Notes under the pieces: model-generated
What the model saw: only the letters and a program-made list of their open reading frames with translations
Told to the model about the DNA's origin: nothing
Databases searched by the model: none
Position numbers and translations under genes: made by a program
Source: Flavobacteriaceae bacterium
GTDB lineage: Bacteria > Bacteroidota > Bacteroidia > Flavobacteriales > Weeksellaceae
NCBI GenBank assembly: GCA_031289875.1
Contig: JAITOO010000158.1
Location: 1 to 15,040 of the forward strand
DNA: 15,040 nucleotides
Reading direction: 5' to 3'
Shown here: positions 1-6,923 of the stretch, piece by piece
How the letters are laid out: the number at the start of each line of letters is the position of its first letter
Numbering within the stretch: position 1 is the stretch's first letter

Positions 1-171
1 TATCGATAAAATAAATAAATTCAATCCTTGATTTGCATGGAAACGTGCAAACGGAGAATCTTTTGCCGCCAATAAAGGTATCAAAAATAAAATACCAAAA
101 TAAGCCAAAATTGCAAAAACCTTGTTGTTTGCAACATCATTCGCGTCGGGAGTAGGGTTTACTTCTGCCAT
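1..171 (-). CDS. DUF4870-like small membrane protein (N-terminal part)
   Basis: Reading leftward from an ATG at 171-169, 57 codons are open to the window edge, so the C-terminus is missing. The peptide begins MAEVNPTPDANDVANNKVFA, then a hydrophobic segment (about residues 19-35), a short polar stretch with KDSPFARFHANQG, and the start of a second hydrophobic segment. A soluble leader, a membrane segment, an S-x-F-x-RFHANQG-type loop and another membrane segment is the pattern I know from DUF4870/Tic20-like small membrane proteins, whose biochemical role is not established. A promoter-like pair lies about 50 nt upstream (222-250), which supports this start. It is divergent from the metH-type gene. 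The family call rests on this fragment only and is moderate. Confidence 0.7.
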   Translation of the reverse strand, partial: MAEVNPTPDANDVANNKVFAILAYFGILFLIPLLAAKDSPFARFHANQGLNLFILSI

Positions 172-221
172 AAGTTTATTTTTTAAAGTTTAGTAAATAA
201 ATTATTATTCAATTAATGGCA

Positions 222-250
222 CAAAAATAGTAATTTTTTTTGAATACAAA
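222..250 (-). promoter_or_regulatory. Bacteroidota promoter for the leftward DUF4870-like gene
   Basis: On the minus strand TTTG (250-247) and TATTTTTG (229-222) are separated by 17 nt, matching the Bacteroidota -33 TTTG / -7 TAnnTTTG arrangement. The box lies about 50 nt before the ATG at 171. It has the best-placed -33 element seen in this window. Confidence 0.6.
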
Positions 251-365
251 ACAAAAATAAATAAAATAAAACTTGATTTCCATTAGTAAATGCGAATTTA
301 GGGATAAAGATAATCTGCGGTAAAGTTTTTTAGGACAAGTCATTCAGGTTTTTTGGTTTTTTCCT

Positions 366-373
366 TACCTTTG
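366..373 (+). promoter_or_regulatory. -7 box TACCTTTG just ahead of metH-type gene
   Basis: TACCTTTG matches TAnnTTTG exactly and ends 5 nt before the ATG at 379. Transcription would start at or within a few bases of the start codon, so the mRNA would be leaderless or nearly so. No good -33 TTTG is seen at the usual distance. Confidence 0.5.
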
Positions 374-378
374 TAACC

Positions 379-1380
379 ATGAAATTAGAAGAAATTGTCA
401 AAGAAAAAATATTGATTCTCGACGGAGCTATGGGTACTATGATTCAGCGGCATAAACTCTCGGAAGCCGATTTTCGGGGAGAGAGATTCAAAAATTGGCA
501 CAAAGACCTAAAAGGAAACAACGATTTACTGTCCATCACTCAGCCCGAAATCATCAAAAATATTCATTTACAGTATTTTGAAGCGGGCGCAGACATGGTA
601 GAAACCAATACCTTCAATTCCAATCAAATATCTATGGCAGACTACGATATGCAAGATTTGATTTATGATTTGAATTTTTCTGCTGCGCAGGTTGCCCGTC
701 AGGCGCGTGAAGAATTTCAGCAAAAACAGGGTGCAAAACCTCTGTTCATCATCGGTTCGATGGGACCTACTTCTAAAACCGCTTCCCTTTCTCCCGACGT
801 GAACAATCCCGCCTACCGCGAAGTAGATTTCGACCTTCTCGCCCGGGTTTACAAAGAACAGGCGAAAGCCCTGATGGCAGGCGGAGTTGATGCGCTTTTG
901 GTCGAGACGGTTTTTGACACGCTCAATGCCAAAGCTGCATTTTCCGGAATTGAAGAAGCCTTTGACGAAACAGGCAAAACCCTGCCGCTCATGGCTTCGG
1001 GAACGATTACTGATGCGGCGGGACGAATGCTGTCGGGACAGACCACCGAAGCATTTTTGGTGTCGCTTTCCCACCTGCCGTTGTTCTCAATCGGACTGAA
1101 TTGCGCTCTGGGAGCAGAACAGTTGTCGCCGTATCTGGAAATTCTTGCCCAAAAAGCGCCTTTTTATGTAAGCGCTTACCCAAATGCCGGCTTGCCCAAT
1201 CCACTGGGCGGCTACGACGAAACGCCCGAAATGATGACCGAAAAAATCAAACCCTACATGGAAAACGGCTGGGTAAACATACTCGGAGGCTGCTGCGGAA
1301 CAACGCCCGAACATATCAAACTTTTTTCCGAAGCGGCAAAAAATTATCCCCCGAGAAAATTATGGGTTTCTATGGCTTAA
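379..1380 (+). CDS. metH: Split methionine synthase, homocysteine S-methyltransferase module
   Basis: 333 residues covering only the N-terminal homocysteine-binding (beta/alpha)8 barrel of cobalamin-dependent methionine synthase MetH, which as a fused enzyme is about 1,200 residues. It starts with LDGAMGTM (residues 14-21). The zinc/thiol ligands are visible as GLNC (Cys242) and GGCCGTTPEH (Cys305, Cys306), close to the positions in E. coli MetH. It should activate homocysteine as zinc thiolate for methylation from methylcobalamin. Several Flavobacteriia split MetH in two; the folate/cobalamin-binding partner, usually the next gene, is not downstream here, where the FKBP genes follow. The protein stops soon after the barrel (PPRKLWVSMA). 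A stand-alone S-methylmethionine-type homocysteine methyltransferase is possible, but the MetH-like start and zinc motif favour the split enzyme. Confidence 0.85.
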   Translation: MKLEEIVKEKILILDGAMGTMIQRHKLSEADFRGERFKNWHKDLKGNNDLLSITQPEIIKNIHLQYFEAGADMVETNTFNSNQISMADYDMQDLIYDLNFSAAQVARQAREEFQQKQGAKPLFIIGSMGPTSKTASLSPDVNNPAYREVDFDLLARVYKEQAKALMAGGVDALLVETVFDTLNAKAAFSGIEEAFDETGKTLPLMASGTITDAAGRMLSGQTTEAFLVSLSHLPLFSIGLNCALGAEQLSPYLEILAQKAPFYVSAYPNAGLPNPLGGYDETPEMMTEKIKPYMENGWVNILGGCCGTTPEHIKLFSEAAKNYPPRKLWVSMA

Positions 1381-1477
1381 AACAGCCTTGATTTATGGCA
1401 TTTTTTTTGTGCAGCAGTACGGGACTGTTTCAAAAGATGAGGCTCCTGCGGATTTATTTGAGAATTTCAAAAAATAA
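1379..1477 (+). pseudogene. Possible fossil C-terminal end of an unidentified gene
   Basis: In a frame different from the preceding gene, 32 codons stay open to a TAA at 1475-1477, overlapping the end of the metH-type gene. The last part, YGTVSKDEAPADLFENFKK, has a protein-like composition and codon choice. No ATG is present in this frame, so it cannot be an intact gene. It may be the remnant of a neighbour left by a deletion, or chance. I cannot name a family. Confidence 0.2.
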
Positions 1478-1571
1478 TTAACGAAAATTTATGACTGAAA
1501 TTAAAATAATTTATCAGATATTTGCAGAGTTTTTTAACCTTTAATTTTTAATCAAAGAAAAATCAGAAATT

Positions 1572-2429
1572 ATGAAGAAAAATATTTTATTACTTTTAGT
1601 TGCGGGCGCTGCGATTTTCACTTCCGCACAAGTAACCGAACTCAAAACGGACAAAGACAAATTGTCTTACGGAATCGGGCTGCATATTGCCCAGAATTTT
1701 AAACAGCAAAATCTTTCCGAAGATATTGATGCAACCGCTTTAAAACAAGGGTTGAGCGACGAACTTACCGACCAAAAAATCAATAAAGAAAAATTTTCTT
1801 ACGGAATGGGCGTCAATATAGCACAAAGTTTTAAACAACAGGAAATTACCGGTGATATTGACGTAAATATTTTATCACAGGCAATTACCGCCGTACTGAA
1901 AGACGAACAACCGATTGTCCCACAAGATTCCTTGATAAATTTCATAAATCAGTATTTCAAAAACAAACAGGAAGAAAAACAGAAAAATTTTGAAACTGAA
2001 AGAAAAGCCGAAGGCGAAAAAAACAAAGCCGAAGGTGAAAAATTTCTCGCAGCAAATAAAAAGAAAAAAGGCGTAACCACCACCGCATCAGGCTTGCAGT
2101 ATGAAGTTATCAAAAAAAGCAAATCTACCGAAAAACCTACCGTCGATGACATCGTAACCGTAACGTACAAAGGAACTTTGCTCAACGGAACAGAATTTGA
2201 TTCTACCGACAAAAACAACAACGGCAAACCGCTCGAATTTGGTCTCAATCAAATGATTAAAGGCTGGCAAGAAGGCATTCCATTGATGACCAAAGGTTCT
2301 ACCTACAGATTTTACCTTCCATCAAACCTTGCTTACGGAGAAAGTGGTGCAGGCAGAGAAATCGGACCCAATGCCGTATTGATTTTCGATGTAACTTTGC
2401 AGGATTTCAAACCGGAAACCCAACCTTAA
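1572..2429 (+). CDS. Exported FKBP-type peptidyl-prolyl isomerase with duplicated N-terminal repeat
   Basis: 285 residues. An N-terminal signal peptide (Lys-Lys then a hydrophobic run ending near TSAQ, residues 1-20) sends it to the periplasm or beyond. Two FKBP_N-like dimerisation repeats follow, at about residues 26-65 (KLSYGIGLHIAQNFKQQ) and 72-113 (KFSYGMGVNIAQSFKQQ), then a charged Lys/Glu-rich helix (about 130-165) and a complete FKBP domain (about 170-280). The catalytic-pocket residues of the family are present: Tyr199, Phe209-Asp210, Phe223, Met228-Ile229, Trp232, Tyr255 and Phe272. It should catalyse prolyl cis-trans isomerisation and chaperone envelope proteins. It resembles FkpA/Mip-type proteins. 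A 45-nt gap and a common terminator suggest cotranscription with the next FKBP gene. A weak -7 box (GATATTTG, 1517-1524) lies upstream. Confidence 0.9.
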   Translation: MKKNILLLLVAGAAIFTSAQVTELKTDKDKLSYGIGLHIAQNFKQQNLSEDIDATALKQGLSDELTDQKINKEKFSYGMGVNIAQSFKQQEITGDIDVNILSQAITAVLKDEQPIVPQDSLINFINQYFKNKQEEKQKNFETERKAEGEKNKAEGEKFLAANKKKKGVTTTASGLQYEVIKKSKSTEKPTVDDIVTVTYKGTLLNGTEFDSTDKNNNGKPLEFGLNQMIKGWQEGIPLMTKGSTYRFYLPSNLAYGESGAGREIGPNAVLIFDVTLQDFKPETQP

Positions 2430-2474
2430 GACAGAATAAAAAAATAATAAACAAAAAACATATTTTCGACAAAC

Positions 2475-3257
2475 ATGATTAAAAAAACCATTTTATTAGT
2501 TGCCTCAGGACTTTTATTAACCGCCTGCAACAAAGATCAAGCGGTCAGCAAATTGAAAACCGACGACGAAAAAGCGGCTTACGCAATCGGGCTGAACATT
2601 GCACAAGGATTTAAACAACAAGGACTTGATAAAGACTTGAACATAGACATCGTGAAACAGGGAATTTTAGACAAACTCCAAAACAAGGAACTTCTCTTCC
2701 CCGAAGACTCCATTCAATCTTTCATGATGGTATACATGCCTAAACTCGAACAGAAAGTTGCCGAAAGAAATGCAGAAGCAAGCAAAAAATTCCTTGATAA
2801 AAACAAATCAACAAGCGGCGTGAAAACTACCGCCTCAGGTCTGCAATACAAAGTAGAGAAAGAAGGAGAAGGAGCAAAACCTTCCGACAGCGACATTGTC
2901 AGCGTAAACTTCGTTTTGAAAACTATCGACGGAGAAGTAGTTCAGGATTCTAAAAAAACCAACGCAAGCAAACCTGTGGATATCCCTCTGAACCAAGTCG
3001 TTGCAGGCTGGCGTGAAGGCGTGGAACTCATGTCCAAAGGCGCAAAATACACACTGTACGTTCCTGCCAATCTTGCTTGGGGACAAAAAGGTCCTGCCGG
3101 ACCTAACCAAGCCATGATTTTCGACGTGGAACTGGTTGATTTCAAACCTGCTGCTCTTGAGGGAAGCCCTGCTCCTCAGCAACAACTCTCCGCTGAACAG
3201 ATAGAACAGATTAAAAAACAAATGGAAGCTGCACAAAAAACAGAAACCACTAAATAA
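2475..3257 (+). CDS. FKBP-type peptidyl-prolyl isomerase, lipoprotein, divergent active site
   Basis: 260 residues. A lipoprotein signal peptide ends in the lipobox LTAC with Cys18 as the lipidated residue, so the protein is membrane-anchored. One FKBP_N-like repeat (about 28-65, AAYAIGLNIAQGFKQQ) matches the two in the upstream paralogue, followed by a helix and an FKBP domain (about 117-225) and a Gln-rich, Lys/Glu helical tail (about 235-260). Several residues lining the FKBP pocket are changed: Phe146 for Tyr, Val155/Val156-Gln157 where Phe is usual before Asp158, Ile170 for Phe and Trp202 for Tyr, while Trp179 and Phe216 are kept. The 80s loop is also shorter than in its neighbour. It may have altered isomerase activity or act mainly as a chaperone. 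It probably arose by tandem duplication and is second in a two-gene operon. Confidence 0.88.
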   Translation: MIKKTILLVASGLLLTACNKDQAVSKLKTDDEKAAYAIGLNIAQGFKQQGLDKDLNIDIVKQGILDKLQNKELLFPEDSIQSFMMVYMPKLEQKVAERNAEASKKFLDKNKSTSGVKTTASGLQYKVEKEGEGAKPSDSDIVSVNFVLKTIDGEVVQDSKKTNASKPVDIPLNQVVAGWREGVELMSKGAKYTLYVPANLAWGQKGPAGPNQAMIFDVELVDFKPAALEGSPAPQQQLSAEQIEQIKKQMEAAQKTETTK

Positions 3258-3272
3258 AATTGAACTTTCACA

Positions 3273-3311
3273 AAACAAAAAACTCTCACCGGCAGTGAGA
3301 GTTTTTTGTTT
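3273..3311 (+). terminator. Strong hairpin terminator after the FKBP pair
   Basis: A perfect 17-bp inverted repeat (3273-3289 with 3295-3311) has core ACTCTCAC/GTGAGAGT, loop CGGCA and A-run/T-run flanks. It can act in both directions. It lies 15 nt after the second FKBP stop codon and insulates the aminotransferase gene. Confidence 0.9.
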
Positions 3312-3355
3312 GACAAAATAACCTTTCTCATATGAAAAACCAGAAATTTAATTAG

Positions 3356-3363
3356 TAATTTTG
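3356..3363 (+). promoter_or_regulatory. -7 box TAATTTTG of the aminotransferase gene
   Basis: Exact TAnnTTTG match, 23 nt before the ATG at 3387 and directly after the FKBP terminator, so a new transcription unit starts here. No clear -33 TTTG. Confidence 0.5.
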
Positions 3364-3386
3364 TAACTAAAAACAATTCATTCCCA

Positions 3387-4508
3387 ATGAAAAAAATACA
3401 AATGGTGGACTTGGTAACCCAGTACCGACACATAAAACCCGAAATAGACAAAGGATTTGAAGAAGTATTAAACTCTGCCGCTTTTATTAACGGACAGCAA
3501 GTCAAAACCTTTCAGCAGAATCTGGAAAAATATTTGAACGTCAAACACGTAATTCCCTGCGCTAACGGCACGGAAGCGTTGCAAATCGCATTGATGTCGC
3601 TGGATTTACAGCAGGGCGACGAGGTCATCACCGCAGATTTCACTTTCGCTGCAACGGTGGAAGTCATTAGCCTGCTGAAACTTACGGCGAAGCTCGTTGA
3701 TGTGGATTACGACACCTTCACTATCAGTCCCGAAAGTATCAAAAAAGCAATTACGCCCAAAACCAAAGCTATCATTCCCGTACATTTATTCGGGCAATGC
3801 GCCAATATGGACGAGATTTTGGCTATCGCCGAAGAACACAATCTGTACGTGATTGAAGACACGGCGCAAGCAATCGGTGCAGATTACAAATTCAAAAACG
3901 GAACAGAAAAAAAGGCGGGAACTATCGGAACTATTGGGACAACTTCGTTTTTTCCTTCCAAAAATTTGGGCTGTTATGGCGACGGCGGCGCAATTTTTAC
4001 CAATGATGATGCGCTGGCTCACCGTTTGCGCGGAATCGTAAATCATGGAATGTACAAAAGATATTATCACGATGAAATCGGTGTGAACTCAAGATTGGAC
4101 AGCTTGCAGGCAGTCGTTTTGAACGCCAAACTTCCTCATCTGGAAGAATATAGCGCTAAGCGCAGAAAAGCTGCCGATGCGTATGACCAAGCCTTTGCGG
4201 AACATCCGAATCTCATCGTCCCGAAAAGAGCAGATTATTCTACGCACGTTTTCCATCAATATACTCTGAAAGTGATTAATGCCGATAGAAACGCTTTGCA
4301 GCAGTATCTGGCAGAGAAAGAAATTCCCGCGATGATTTACTATCCTGTGCCGTTGCGCAAACAAAAAGCCTACGATGACGGGCATTACAACGATGCGGAT
4401 TTTCCGAATACTAACCGCCTGATTGGGCAAGTGATTTCCCTGCCCATGCACACCGAGTTGGACGAAGAACAACAGAAATACATTATTGAAGCTGTTCGGA
4501 AATTTTAG
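3387..4508 (+). CDS. DegT/DnrJ/EryC1/StrS-family PLP aminotransferase
   Basis: 373 residues, the usual size for the family. It begins MKKIQMVDLVTQYRHIKPEI, typical of sugar aminotransferases of this group. Seen motifs are NGTEAL (about 60-65), which helps bind cofactor phosphate; EDTAQAIGA (Asp158 pairs with the pyridine nitrogen); and SFFPSKNLG with Lys192 as the expected Schiff-base lysine, followed by GDGGAIF. Relatives transfer an amino group, usually from glutamate, to keto-sugar nucleotides for O-antigen, capsule or glycoprotein sugars; the exact sugar cannot be told from sequence. No other nucleotide-sugar gene is adjacent, so it stands alone between the FKBP terminator and a convergent protease gene. 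Family assignment is secure, substrate unknown. Confidence 0.93.
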   Translation: MKKIQMVDLVTQYRHIKPEIDKGFEEVLNSAAFINGQQVKTFQQNLEKYLNVKHVIPCANGTEALQIALMSLDLQQGDEVITADFTFAATVEVISLLKLTAKLVDVDYDTFTISPESIKKAITPKTKAIIPVHLFGQCANMDEILAIAEEHNLYVIEDTAQAIGADYKFKNGTEKKAGTIGTIGTTSFFPSKNLGCYGDGGAIFTNDDALAHRLRGIVNHGMYKRYYHDEIGVNSRLDSLQAVVLNAKLPHLEEYSAKRRKAADAYDQAFAEHPNLIVPKRADYSTHVFHQYTLKVINADRNALQQYLAEKEIPAMIYYPVPLRKQKAYDDGHYNDADFPNTNRLIGQVISLPMHTELDEEQQKYIIEAVRKF

Positions 4509-4595
4509 GCATTGTTCAGTGAGGTTTCATTTGCAAAAAAACAATTTGCTGTTTTTCAAGCCCATACCCTTTTAACAATACCTTTTGTTTATATT

Positions 4596-4625
4596 AAAAA
4601 ACCGCCTGCGAGGGCGGTTTTTTTT
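4596..4625. terminator. Bidirectional terminator between aminotransferase and prc
   Basis: AAAAAACCGCC (4596-4606) pairs with GGCGGTTTTTT (4613-4623), with T continuing to 4625. It lies between two convergent genes, and the A-run/T-run symmetry would let it end transcripts from both strands. Confidence 0.9.
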
Positions 4626-4641
4626 AGAGGGTCGTCTCCTA

Positions 4642-6819
4642 TTATTTTTTATTTCCTTGCATATCGTTTAAAACATTGATGGATTCGCGAAGGTTAAAAT
4701 CTTTTTTCATGCTTTTGTGCCAGACTTCCCGTTTGGCTTTCAGCACGGTGTCTATTTTGAATTTTGCCGTTTCGTAAACGGGCGCATCTACGGAAATTTT
4801 AGCATCGAAAGTAGTTTCTTTTTCGTATTTTTTGCTCTGCTCCCGTTTTCGTTTCATAGCGTTCATAAATGTGTCGTATTTCAAAGAAATGCGATATTCT
4901 TTTTCTTGCTCTTTCAACCATTTTCCCGCTTCTTCGATAGAAGTAATGTAACTGTTGCCTTTCAGTCTTTCTGCGCTTTGTTTTTTCAGGTAATCGTAGT
5001 TGATGACAGGGATTCCCGCCCAAGGAGTGTATGTCGTTCCCGTGATTTGATCCCAAGGCAGAGCATAATCCTGAGATTTTTCGTAAATATCTGAGTATGT
5101 GAACATATCAGGAATTGAAATATCGGAATTAACGCCTTTGAGTTGGGTAGAACTTCCCGTAATTCTGTAAAATTTCTGAACGGTAACTTTCAACGCACCA
5201 TATTTGTTATCGGAAAGATTGAATTTGTCTAAAGGATAAACCGTTTGCACCGTGCCTTTTCCGAAAGTTTGCGGCGAGCCGACAATCACGGCGCGGTGGT
5301 AGTCCTGCATTGCGCCTGCCAGAATTTCAGAAGCAGAGGCAGAAAGTTCATTGACCATGACTACCAGCGGACCGTCCCATGCGATTTCGTTTTCTTTGCT
5401 TTCGAGAACAGTGATTTTTCCTTTGGAATCTTTAACTTGCACCACTGCGCCCCTGCCCACAAACAAACCTGTGATATCCACTACTTCAGAGAGAGAACCG
5501 CCACCGTTGTTGCGAATGTCCATGATTAATCCTTTGATATTCTGCTTTTTAAGTTCTTCAATTTCTTTTTTGACATCGTTGGAGCAGTCGCGACCTTTAT
5601 TATTCTCCATATCTATATAGAACTCAGGGAGATATAACATTCCGTATTTATCTCCGTTTTCGTCGGTGAGAATAGCGCTCCTCACGAAAACGTCTTGAAT
5701 TTCAATCTCTGCGCGTACTATGGAAATGATTTTCACGCTTCCGTCCTTCTTTTGAATGGTCAGCACGACGGTTGTTCCTTCTTCGCCGCGAATCAGGCGG
5801 ATGGCGTCGTCCAAAGGCATATCCACGATATTTACGGGTTTTCCGTCAATTTCCTGCTGCACTTTTAGAATTTTGTCGCCCACGTCTAACTTTTTGGATT
5901 TCCACGCAGGACCTCCGATAATGAGTTCTACAATCGTTGCATATCCTTTTTTATCAGACAGTTGCGCTCCAATCCCGAAGAGTCTTCCGCTCATGGAAGT
6001 ATTAAAATCTTCTTTTTCCTTTGGAGAAAAATATTGCGTGTGCGGGTCGAAAACCTCTGTGTAAGAATTGACGAAAACCGTGAACCAGTCGGATTTTTTT
6101 CTGCTTTTGAGCCTGCGGAAATATTCGCTCAGGTTTTCTTTTACTTTTTGTACGGCATCTTCTTTAATTTCTGCGTCCGTTTTCGGAGTTTTATTTTTGA
6201 GGGAATCTGCTACTTTTTCAGTAGAAACAGCGGGATTGTCCTTAATTTTTTGAATATTGGAATGAGGATCATCATCGTCGCTGCTGAGGCTGTCGCCATT
6301 TTTAGTGTTGAAAATTTCCCGCAAAATACTGTATTTAATATATCTACGCCATTCTTCTTTAGCCTCCCGCTCATTTTTTGCGTAGGTTCTTTTTTTCTCG
6401 TCAATGATGAAATAATCCTCTTTGTTTAAATCCAAAGGTTCTTTAAATATCTCGTCTATATATTTTTGAGTTTCGTCAATTCGTTGATACAGGTGGTCAA
6501 TCGTCAAATGATAAAACGAAGGGTCGTCGTTGTCAAAAAATTTTGACATTTTAAGTTCAGACTGTTCAAATTCATCAATGTCCGACTGCAAAAAATAACG
6601 TTTGAACGGGTCTAACTCGCCCATATATTTTTTAAAAACATCTTTGGAATAAGAGTCATCAAAGGATTTTGGAGAATAACTCGTGTATAAAAGAGTTTTT
6701 TTTACGAGCCGGAGAATGTCTTTTTCGGTATCGTTGCTCTGCGAAGCATTAAAGCAAAACACGAGCAAACTCATGGAACACAGCGTTATAAATATCCAAG
6801 TTTTTTTCAAATACTGCAT
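4642..6819 (-). CDS. prc: Carboxy-terminal processing protease Prc/Tsp (S41 family)
   Basis: 725 residues from the ATG at 6819-6817. The open frame extends 13 codons further to a TTG at 6858, but that TTG lies inside the -7 promoter box, so the ATG start is chosen. An N-terminal hydrophobic segment (about residues 5-23) exports or anchors it. Then come a long helical N-domain, a PDZ domain (about 268-357), and the S41 protease core with the catalytic serine in NELSASASEI (Ser495), Asp506 in MQDY, and Lys521 in TFGKGT, the Ser/Lys pair of this class. The C-terminal region (about 560-725) is the charged tail domain of Tsp. Length is near that of E. coli Prc (about 680). It should degrade or trim periplasmic proteins recognised by their C-termini. 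It is convergent with the aminotransferase and divergent from surE. Confidence 0.95.
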   Translation of the reverse strand: MQYLKKTWIFITLCSMSLLVFCFNASQSNDTEKDILRLVKKTLLYTSYSPKSFDDSYSKDVFKKYMGELDPFKRYFLQSDIDEFEQSELKMSKFFDNDDPSFYHLTIDHLYQRIDETQKYIDEIFKEPLDLNKEDYFIIDEKKRTYAKNEREAKEEWRRYIKYSILREIFNTKNGDSLSSDDDDPHSNIQKIKDNPAVSTEKVADSLKNKTPKTDAEIKEDAVQKVKENLSEYFRRLKSRKKSDWFTVFVNSYTEVFDPHTQYFSPKEKEDFNTSMSGRLFGIGAQLSDKKGYATIVELIIGGPAWKSKKLDVGDKILKVQQEIDGKPVNIVDMPLDDAIRLIRGEEGTTVVLTIQKKDGSVKIISIVRAEIEIQDVFVRSAILTDENGDKYGMLYLPEFYIDMENNKGRDCSNDVKKEIEELKKQNIKGLIMDIRNNGGGSLSEVVDITGLFVGRGAVVQVKDSKGKITVLESKENEIAWDGPLVVMVNELSASASEILAGAMQDYHRAVIVGSPQTFGKGTVQTVYPLDKFNLSDNKYGALKVTVQKFYRITGSSTQLKGVNSDISIPDMFTYSDIYEKSQDYALPWDQITGTTYTPWAGIPVINYDYLKKQSAERLKGNSYITSIEEAGKWLKEQEKEYRISLKYDTFMNAMKRKREQSKKYEKETTFDAKISVDAPVYETAKFKIDTVLKAKREVWHKSMKKDFNLRESINVLNDMQGNKK

Positions 6820-6855
6820 AAATCGGGTCTGTTTTAAGATTTTACAAATAATTGG

Positions 6856-6863
6856 CAAAGGTA
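6856..6863 (-). promoter_or_regulatory. -7 box TACCTTTG of prc
   Basis: On the minus strand TACCTTTG (6863-6856) matches TAnnTTTG exactly and lies 36 nt before the prc ATG at 6819. It overlaps the upstream TTG start alternative and so argues against it. Confidence 0.55.
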
Positions 6864-6886
6864 CTATAAATTCTAATAAAAAGATT

Positions 6887-6894
6887 TAGTTTTG
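6887..6894 (+). promoter_or_regulatory. -7 box TAGTTTTG of surE
   Basis: Exact TAnnTTTG match, 29 nt before the surE ATG at 6924. It is back-to-back with the prc box, 23 nt apart, so the two promoters share one short intergenic region. Confidence 0.5.
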
Positions 6895-6923
6895 TCGTAA
6901 AAATTACATTCAGAAAAAACAAT

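Noticed and set aside
568..1314. Long antisense and alternative-frame open frames across the metH-type gene
   Set aside because: They overlap a well-supported gene, have unnatural composition and no motifs; they are shadows of its GC-richer codons.
1360..1391. Frameshift at the end of metH continuing in the frame that stops at 1389-1391
   Set aside because: The alternative ending (MGFYGLKQP) adds only a few residues and only loosely resembles the SGLEP segment of fused MetH; the barrel and zinc cysteines are complete without it.
5245..6429. Several plus-strand open frames of 89-155 codons inside prc
   Set aside because: All lie antisense to the S41 protease, whose catalytic motifs and domain order are clear; the Phe-rich products are typical shadows of Lys/Glu codons.
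6820..6858. N-terminal extension of Prc from a TTG at 6858
   Set aside because: The TTG overlaps the -7 promoter box, and the ATG at 6819 gives a normal export signal.
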